Source of the DNA: Malus domestica
Lineage: Eukaryota > Streptophyta > Magnoliopsida > Rosales > Rosaceae
Direction of reading: 5' to 3'
Assembly (NCBI RefSeq): GCF_042453785.1
Contig: NC_091661.1
Coordinates: 28,015,501 to 28,079,500 of the forward strand
DNA: 64,000 bases
The position numbers were made by a program, and so were the translations under genes. Below, one piece after another: positions 56,375 through 64,000 of the stretch. Numbering within the stretch: the stretch's first letter is position 1; every line of letters starts with the position of its first letter. The notes below the pieces were generated by a model that searched no databases, was not told where the DNA came from, and was given only the letters and a program-made list of their open reading frames with translations.

Positions 56375-58168
56375 ATCTACCACCCTTATAAAAAAATTTC
56401 GTCCTCGAAATTTAAACTAACATACTACGCTGAAAATACTCGAAAATAGGAAGAAGAAAAATAATATACATATATGTAACGAAGAGATCAGGTAAGAGCG
56501 GTTACACAAAAGGGAAAATGCCACGCCGTCGCGATCGGCTGCAATGATTCCATCTTTCGTGCTCCCAGGCTCATACTTTCTTTCCCCATCAGTGTAAAAA
56601 TAGAAAACATACTTTAATAAAATATAAAGTCGAAAACACAAAATAATTTAAGGCCAGATAACGCCAACATAGATAAGTAATAACATATAGGCCAAAAACT
56701 CGAATCAACTTAGAAATGAAAACATAATTACTTTTCCAAAGACATTTGTAACGCCAAAACAATTAACTAGAGTAAAGGGAGTTCAAAATACTTATACTGA
56801 AAATCAAAATTGAAAAATAAGAGTGGGTCTCGCCCAAGAATTCGAAATGTCACGTACTCCGAGAATAAATGTGTCTTTGGGTCGAGTCCCAAGAATAACA
56901 ATTCCGAATCTGCGTCAGCTGCTGTAGACGAATCTTCTTGCCCACTTGCTTAACGAACCCACCAAATAAGCTATCGATATCACAGTCTGCAGCCCGCAAT
57001 ATCGACCTCACATTTGTTGTCTCGATAAGCAAGTAGTAATTTCTCAAATGGTGCACAATTTCACATATCGTAGGATCGATCCTCCAAATACAAGTTCGCA
57101 AGACTTTTCAGTCAACCAGTGTTGTCCATGAAAAACTATCGTACCAGGTCGTAAAAAGTACCATACACCAAACCGAACAAAACAGAAACTGTCGTCGTAA
57201 AACTCTATCCAGCACCAAGCATCTTATCCTTCTCAGTTCTTCCAAATGTGACCAACTACTTCAGAATTTCACCAGTAAAGAACCCATTGAAAATTGTACC
57301 TTGAGATTCAAGAGAAGTGGCTACCATGTTAGTAGTAGACCCAAAAGCTCAAACCAAGCAAGCAGAAAACGAGAAGTCACATTCCTCAACACGCAGTATC
57401 TCTTAGGAACTGTTGTAGTGCTCAATCCACCTCTCCATTTTTGCTTAGTTGCAGATTTCAAGTCAAACAAGGCCAAAGTTGGTGGAAAGAAGAACGACTT
57501 GCAAATGGTCAACCTAAAAACAAAAGAGAGTACACACATTTCGAGAGAAGTGTAAAGATTATCCAATTCTCACTTCGACCGTCCTGTAGTGCCATTCCAG
57601 AATGCACCAAACATATCTGCTAGAAATGTTTTAACAACCACGTACTCACCACAATAAGGTTCAGAAGTGAAGCAGTGGAAATATTCGTCGAGACGAACAC
57701 ATATCGTTGGAAAATAACCGATGTGATGCCCATGAATTCTAGTAAGATGTTGATACAATATTCTGACCTTTTGTACTAAAACCTTCAACCAACTCTTACT
57801 AAAAGACCGCTTAAACCTCATGCCCCACGTGCTCTCGAACTAAAGGATCCTGGTGAGAGGTAGTGGAAAGCTACGCTGCGGTGCGTTGAGGCGAACACAT
57901 CACATCATCGAAAAGATCTACCAGAGTACGATATGATGGCGATGAATTGCAGTAGGATAATGAATGGTAACCATTCAATTAGCATGAAGATAGTGATGCA
58001 ATCTGCTGATCAACTGCACTACAATCTTCACCAGTTTCTTACCAAAAGACGACTTAAACTTCACACCCACGAGGAACTTTTTCTGGTAAGTCTGGTAAGC
58101 TTGTCAAAATATTATGCTCCCAACATTCCTGTCCAAAACGATGAGAATTGGGCGCACACTTCCGCCAA

Positions 58169-58258
58169 ATCGATCGATCGTGAATTCCGCACTGATTGAG
58201 CGAGGAACCTTGTCGATCGATCGTGAATTCCGCACTGATTGAGCGAGGAACCTTGTCG
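58169..58258. repeat. 44-bp tandem duplication in the gypsy element interior
   Basis: The text cgatcgatcgtgaattccgc followed by actgattgagcgaggaacc occurs twice back to back. Two longer diverged repeats (about 57640-57835 and 57840-58075) lie nearby. Confidence 0.7.
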
Positions 58259-59462
58259 AGAAGGCTAAAAGAACACTCAAGAATTTGAGGATCAAAACAA
58301 GTCCATTAAAATATGGAGTACAAGATATCAAGATTTGAACAAGAAACCATGCCGAGAACAAACGTTTTTTTTTTTTTTTTTTTTTTTACACCCCCGTATA
58401 ATGTTCCGGCATGATCCAGTTCACATTGAGAAACAAACAAGCGAATGAAGGTGAAGATGTAGAAATAGAAGTCACTGTTTATGATTATTTTGCAAATCAT
58501 CACAGTATGGTCAACTGGATTCTTAGCAAAAAAGGAATTAGGTCTAAGCTCAGGAATGTTTAAGAACTGATAATAAAATTTGAGGAGGCCAAAGACATTT
58601 CAAAATTAACAATACCTTGTGAGAGCTGCTTCAAAGTTCAAAAATTAAACATAAAACCTCTGAATCAGCAGAATGACGAAGAAGAAAGATACAAAGCAAC
58701 CTACGTATGCATGCATTGACACAATTGGCTACCTTAAAGTGATGCTCTTGAGCAAACCAAAGCTCAATGAGTCCAGAGAAGTTCAGAGTAAAGCTCGATC
58801 TTCGTACAATGATGAACATGGTAAAGTCTCAAGCTATTTCACTGAAAATTACAAGGCTGAACATTTAGGCGGCAAACAAGAGGCTAAATTCACTTCCACT
58901 TAAAAGTACGAAGGCTAGGAGCTCGGGTTTACCACAAAGTACCAAACCCAAGTGAAGTTTAAGGAATCTGTTTATCCAAACAAGACTGGATATTCATCAT
59001 CCAAATCCAACTACAACAACAACAAGAATTGCAACCCAATTTGGAAATTAATGAGAATAGCGTCTGCTACTGAGGAGTTTCTCAAGATTTCAATGTAGAG
59101 CCGACTCCGCCCGCAATTCCTAGGGAACGCATGTTGCAGAGTGGCATCGCCATTTCAAATCTACAGCTGGTTTTAACCAGAATTCCTCAAATTGAGATTT
59201 CTAAAACACGTCGCTGAGTATCGATCCGATGCTGAAAGTCGTCCAACAATTCAAACACGTCACCGATGAGGCACAATCCCAACACAATTTCTTGAATTTC
59301 AACAAGAAGGTGACAATTCAATCAGAGAGAGATTCACACAACTGCACCGACTGGCACAAAATCCGGAAGTCGTGACATCCAAAGGATGTCAAAACCAACA
59401 CTTTAAGAGAATAGAAAAGAATCCTAAGTATGCTCTGAACAAACCACGCTCTGATACCAATC

Positions 59463-61639
59463 TGACACGCCCCAACCCTGATATTCCCCGAATACCAGGA
59501 CCGACACGTGCTGGCCGACACCCGAGGGTGACAAAAGCCATTAATTGATACAAAAGCTAAGAATAAGAAATAAATAAGGGTTAGAAATTTGAAATACAAT
59601 GAGTTAACAGTTTAGGAACGTGCTCAGAGCATACAACTAAACCTAATCACTAAAAAGAATTAAGATAAGATTGTAAGAACAAAGGAGTGGGTCCTACCCC
59701 GAGAGGACTCGAAGATGCTGCTGCAGAAGTGTCTTCACGCCAGGATTAGGTGCTTTGAATCTAAGTCCTGAATGGGGGCGCAAAACAAAGGTGAGTGGAC
59801 CAAGTTGATATATATATAATAAAACAGTTATCAACATACTAACCCCCAGGTTTTATAAAAACACATATATAATGTTAAACATAGGTTTTCCGAAACCTAG
59901 CATGCCGTGCAATGCCTCAAATCATAACTCATATATAATAATCACTAGTGAATTGTCCGATAACCCCCAGGCCCCATGCCGGCTCCCCGTCTCTGATCAG
60001 ACAGTCAGAGGAAAATACACTTCAGGCCCCATGCCGGCTCCCCGTCCCTGTGCTAAATAGCCAGAGGAAACACACTCCAGGCCCTATGCCAACACCAAAC
60101 CGTCGCCCGGGACGGACCGGAATCTATCCCTACGTCCCGTAGCGGAAAGGACCACTAGGTAAGTACAAAACCATTGAACATATATATATTGAAAAACAAC
60201 TTCATAGTATAAAGTCATCCATCATCTATACTATAAAGAGGTGTTCGAAACATGTTCTAGTATCATATCGTCATCCATCAGATATTCTATAAGAACACGG
60301 GTTATAGGAAAAATAGTAATAATTCAAAGTAGCCTCAGTAAGCATATCATCTCATAAAGTACTTCATAAAACATAACTATTAAATCATGTTTTTCATGTA
60401 TGCATTTCTACTATAAAACATGCATTTTAGAAGGGGTCCACTCACAGTACTTAGTTGCCAAAAGCTGCGCCACTAGCGAAGACGGAAACGTCACAATAAT
60501 TGCCCCTAAGCACATAAATGGTACAATAAATAAAACTATATAATAGAAATTGAATTTGGGAAAACGGACATTGGAAACGGATCCAGAACGTCGAATTACC
60601 CTAAGAAGGGTTTGAATTAAATAAAATAGGGAATTTGGAATTGGATGGGTTTAGTGTTTTAATGGGTTTTAGGATTTCTAAGGTTTTGGGTTAAAATGGT
60701 TTAGGGTTAGGAAAGGGGTTTGGGTTTAAGCCCAAACACATACATATACTATAAACACACACACACTACACAAGGCCCTAAGGCCTCCTAACAGAAATCA
60801 GGGCTTTAAGCCCTTGGTTGAAAACCGGCCCAAGGCCAACCAAAACTAGGGCCCGAGCCCTTTGGGTTTTAAAAACATATAACTAAAAATAAAAACTGAA
60901 TGGGTTAGGGTACTGGGCTTAAGACATCACGGGCCTAAGGCCCGAGGGGGGGGGAAAGGGGAGAGGCTGGATGGCCTGGTTTTGCCGAGAGAGGGAAGGC
61001 CGGAAATTCGGCCGGAAAACCACCTAACTTTAAACGGCCATAACTTTATCACTACGCAACGAAATTAAGCGAGACAAAAACGAAAGTTGTATCCCTTGAA
61101 GAGACGAAGAGAATGGTACCTCACATGACGTCTAATTCGCCGTGGTTTGGCCGGAAAATGCCTCGAAATCCGTCGGACTCGCCGGAAACTGGGTAAGATT
61201 CAAATGAGTATAACTTCTTCAATACTCAATGAAATTGAGTGAAACAAAAAGGAAAGTTGTAGTACTCGACGAGACGAAGAGATTGATACCTTACAAGCCG
61301 GCCAACTCGCCGTGGGTTAGCCGGAAATTGCCTCGAAAGTCGCCGGAGCTTACTCCGTGCCGTCGAACTCGCAGGGCAGGGTCCGGGGTTCGTTGCGAGC
61401 CTCTCTTCGATGGTGACTCGGTCCTAGTGAGTCCAGGGGAAGAGAGAGATGCGAGAGGTTGAGGGAGAGAGGTACGGGATAGCTGAGAGGGAGAGAGCTA
61501 AGGGAGAGTTACGGGGGAGAGAGACGAAGAAGAAGGAAGAGAGAGATGGGAGGCTGGGGACAGAAATCAGGGGTGGGTTCCCCTTGGCTCACCGATTAAG
61601 ACTAACAATATTTTTAAAAAAATGGGGTGGGGTGTTTCA
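59463..61639 (-). repeat. Right (5') LTR of the gypsy element
   Basis: 2177 bp, near-identical to the left LTR. Confidence 0.9.
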
Positions 61640-61644
61640 AATAT

Positions 61645-63116
61645 GATCTCTTAATTTCTTCATTTTCTTTTCAAAAAATAAAATCCATTTTTCTTAATAA
61701 GCATTTTGGATTGTGTGAATGGATTAGGAAGTTTTTGGAATAGGAACCAACTGTCATTGGATTACACAAATGAGAGAATGGTACAAAAGATGATAAAGTT
61801 TCAGGTTGAACATGATTTACCACCAACATGATTGAAGTTGTTTCTGTTTAACCATTATCATTAGGTGTGGGGTTTTCTAACAAAAGATTTCGTGATAATT
61901 AGAAATGGAATATTCTATATAATATATAAGTCATATAATATTTTGTCATATATATGATGTGTACTCTATTATCTAACATGCTCTCTCACGAGTGACTCTA
62001 CACGAGATCACACAGAAAACCAATTCCCACACCGGGAACTATTCTGGTCAAGTCATTATACTAGAGCTAACGTCAAATTTTTAAATGTCCTGTAGGTATT
62101 TAGTTAGTAGAGTCAACACCAATCTTTTTGAAGGGCCAAACATTAATAGTTTCAAAAGTCTAACCTAATAACGCAAATTTTCGAAAATCCTAAACTCTAA
62201 AACCTAAACTAAGCTAATAATTAACTTTAGAAATGATGGACATTACAATAAGTCCGACTAGTTGTTGGCTTGTAGCTTGATCTATAAAATGGTGGAAATT
62301 ACAAACATTGAGAACACTTCCCATTATGGTTGATGGTACCCAACTTGCGCCACTTACACTTGGTGCCAATCGAGTTGACTTACTACATAGCCACAAGTTT
62401 GTGGCTTGTTCTAGATTTATATCCAACGCATTGGTATTTTTGAATATATTGTTCTAAATTTGTCCCACACTTGCTCACAAATCCGCATTAGTTTTCAACA
62501 GAATAAGATCATGAATTGAATAATGGCTGCCAAATCAAGGTCAACTTCTGAGTTCCATTCAGCTTCATGGGTTTTAAAGTATACATATCCCGTTGTCATC
62601 TAATACTGGGGTTTAGTATTTATTTTCTTTTACGTGTAAATGAGGTCTTAGTTTTAAATCTCGTGAATAATAAGTTCGATCTCAATTTATTTTTCAGCAC
62701 TTTGTGTAACTAAATCTTTTATGCAGAAAAAAAAGGTAGTCATCCATATGAACAAATAAAAAATTAAAAATTAAAAATTAAAAATTAAAAAAAATAAAAA
62801 TATCGCAAATAATAATGCATTAAGAAAGTCAAGGATCACTACCCCACAAACACAACAGTATCGCAAATAATATCACAAACAATAATCTCAACATTGATTG
62901 TTTTATGACGCCATTCATTCATTTTCCAGCAACGTTTCACGCTACATTACTGTAGTCCATGCAGACTTTCGTGCATGTGCCATGCTTACATGCGTGATGA
63001 ACTTGGTCTTGTTTCAGCCTTAATAATACATAGCATTGATGGAAGAATAAAAAGAGCCGGGGGACACGGCCACCTCTGGCAGCGCCGTCACTTAAGACCT
63101 TGTCGACCACCAATAT
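61645..63116. other. Spacer and promoter of the LRR receptor kinase
   Basis: No other gene. An ATTAA-type simple repeat at 62758-62795. Parts between 62340 and 62960 recur in the LRR relic at 50290-50850. Confidence 0.55.
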
Positions 63117-63123
63117 TATAAAT
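63117..63123 (+). promoter_or_regulatory. TATA box of the LRR receptor-kinase gene
   Basis: TATAAAT, 61 bp upstream of the ATG at 63178, implying a short leader. Confidence 0.6.
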
Positions 63124-63177
63124 TTACGTATTCCAACTTAACAGTTTCACCCTCGATCATTGCATACACAACTCAAG

Positions 63178-64000
63178 ATGAAGGTTTTGGTTGTGAATTT
63201 GATTTTCATACACTCAGTTTTCAATATGTTTGTCTGCTGCTTTAGCTCCTCCATCAATCTGATACCCGGTGGGAACGAAACTGATAGGATGGCGTTGCTC
63301 GCCATCAGAGCTCAAATAACGGAGGACCCCAATCAGTTCCTGAGTACATGGAGCGAATCGTCTCATGACTTCTGCCTATGGCGCGGCGTCACATGCAGTC
63401 GAAGGCATCGACAAAGGGTTACTAGGTTGGACCTAGGCGAACAAAACTTGGCGGGCTCCATATCCCCACACATAGGAAATCTAAGCTTCCTAATGGAGCT
63501 GTATTTCCAGAACAACAGTTTGAGCGGCCAAATCCCACCAGAAATTGGGCGTTTGCGTAGATTGCAGGTACTACGTTTGAACATCAATTCACTAAGTGGT
63601 TTTATTCCTGTCAATATATCCAATTGTCTCAACCTCGTTATTCTAAGTTTCGGTTACAATCGGTTAGAGGGTATTATTCCTAGAGAGTTTGGATTCTTCC
63701 CAAAACTCGAAAGACTGGTTCTTCAGTATAATACCTTAGCAGGAGAGATCCCTGACTCATTGGGGAACCTTTCTTCTCTTGATATGCTTGCTTTCTCTGG
63801 AAATAACCTGTCGGGTAAAATCCCTAATTCCCTTGGTCAGTTGACAAAAATAACAATTTTCACATTAGGCTTAAATAATTTGTCTGGTATCATCCCTCCC
63901 TCCATTTCTAATCTGTCCAATCTAGTTATTTTTGACATACAACAAAATCAAATTCGAGGGTCTAATCCATTAGCCTTGACCAAAAGTTCTCCAAATCTCG
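63178..64000 (+). CDS. LRR receptor-like kinase, N-terminal part (runs off the window)
   Basis: Open from ATG 63178 to the window end, 274 codons with no stop. Signal peptide at about 1-22 (MKVLVVNLIFIHSVFNMFVC), then an LRR N-terminal cap (about 34-75: ETDRMALLAIRAQI, FLSTW, FCLWRGVTC), then about eight LRRs of the plant LxxNxLxGxIP type. The cap and repeat pattern match LRR subfamily XII kinases (FLS2/EFR/Xa21 group), which sense microbial patterns at the plasma membrane; the kinase domain would lie beyond 64000. In the last repeat, NQIRGSNP replaces the usual G.IP. The subfamily is inferred from the N-terminal style only. A relic of a related gene lies at 50117. Confidence 0.88.
   Translation, partial: MKVLVVNLIFIHSVFNMFVCCFSSSINLIPGGNETDRMALLAIRAQITEDPNQFLSTWSESSHDFCLWRGVTCSRRHRQRVTRLDLGEQNLAGSISPHIGNLSFLMELYFQNNSLSGQIPPEIGRLRRLQVLRLNINSLSGFIPVNISNCLNLVILSFGYNRLEGIIPREFGFFPKLERLVLQYNTLAGEIPDSLGNLSSLDMLAFSGNNLSGKIPNSLGQLTKITIFTLGLNNLSGIIPPSISNLSNLVIFDIQQNQIRGSNPLALTKSSPNL

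Larger units (their letters stand above)
54158..61639 (-). mobile_element. Ty3/gypsy LTR element with 2.2-kb LTRs, non-autonomous (fossil)
   Basis: LTRs at 54158-56374 and 59463-61639 (TGACACGCC to GGTGTTTCA on the plus strand), perfect 5-bp target duplication aatat (54153-54157 and 61640-61644). The minus-strand primer site TTGGTATCAGAGCG follows the right LTR and the purine tract AAGGGTGGTAG precedes the left one, so it reads leftward. Next to the tract lies a short FEDEIF-like coding tail as in Tekay/Del chromoviruses. The 3.1-kb interior has no recognisable gag or pol, so the element is not able to move itself. The LTRs agree at about 98% by eye over the parts compared, so the insertion is young. 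Confidence 0.9.

Noticed and set aside
1-64000. CRISPR array, operon or bacterial-type system
   Set aside because: This is plant nuclear DNA; the regular repeats seen are minisatellite, LTR or transposon ends, without spacer structure.

Overview
This is nuclear DNA of a flowering plant: genes are interrupted by introns with GT...AG borders, the spaces between them are AT-rich, and plant mobile elements are everywhere (Ty1/copia and Ty3/gypsy LTR elements, TRIMs, a Cassandra element carrying a 5S rRNA-like segment, hAT and Mutator-like DNA elements, tRNA-derived SINEs). The mix of cell-wall enzyme families and repeats reminds me of Rosaceae (apple/pear type). That is recognition from memory and was not tested.

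Layout. (1) 1-7450: two minus-strand genes for secreted pectin methylesterases (PME; pro-PMEs with an inhibitor-like N-terminal domain), both intact. (2) 7450-17760: no host gene recognised. It holds a Ty3/gypsy-type fossil (8947-15797) and a 316-bp AT-rich tandem duplication. (3) 17760-30256: a second copy of the PME pair. The counterpart of the first gene is now a pseudogene split by a Cassandra element; the counterpart of the second is intact. A copia fossil and two SINEs are present in this copy, and a MITE and a solo-LTR-like insert are present only in the first copy, so these inserts post-date the duplication. (4) 30257-36450: no gene; several fold-back elements, including a Mutator-like element with a perfect 9-bp target duplication. 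(5) 36450-47300: a seven-exon GH9 endo-beta-1,4-glucanase gene followed by a decayed tandem copy. A 3.35-kb hAT transposon with an almost complete transposase and a TRIM lie between the two. (6) 48029-49728: a six-exon gene for a small four-helix membrane protein of the Jagunal family (ER organisation). (7) 49730-63177: a relic of an LRR-receptor-kinase 5' end, a 1.8-kb non-autonomous hAT element and a 7.5-kb LTR element with 2.2-kb LTRs. (8) 63178-64000: the 5' part of an LRR receptor-like kinase gene that runs off the window.

Functionally, the PMEs and the GH9 glucanase all act on the cell wall (pectin de-esterification and glucan cleavage). Nothing in the sequence shows that they are co-regulated; the common pattern is tandem duplication followed by loss of one copy. 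No clearly new biological system was found. The most unusual signals are a coiled-coil reading frame antisense to gag in the Ty3-type element, a 36-bp coding minisatellite open on both strands, the Cassandra insertion into a PME exon, and the ghost of an LRR-kinase tandem array.
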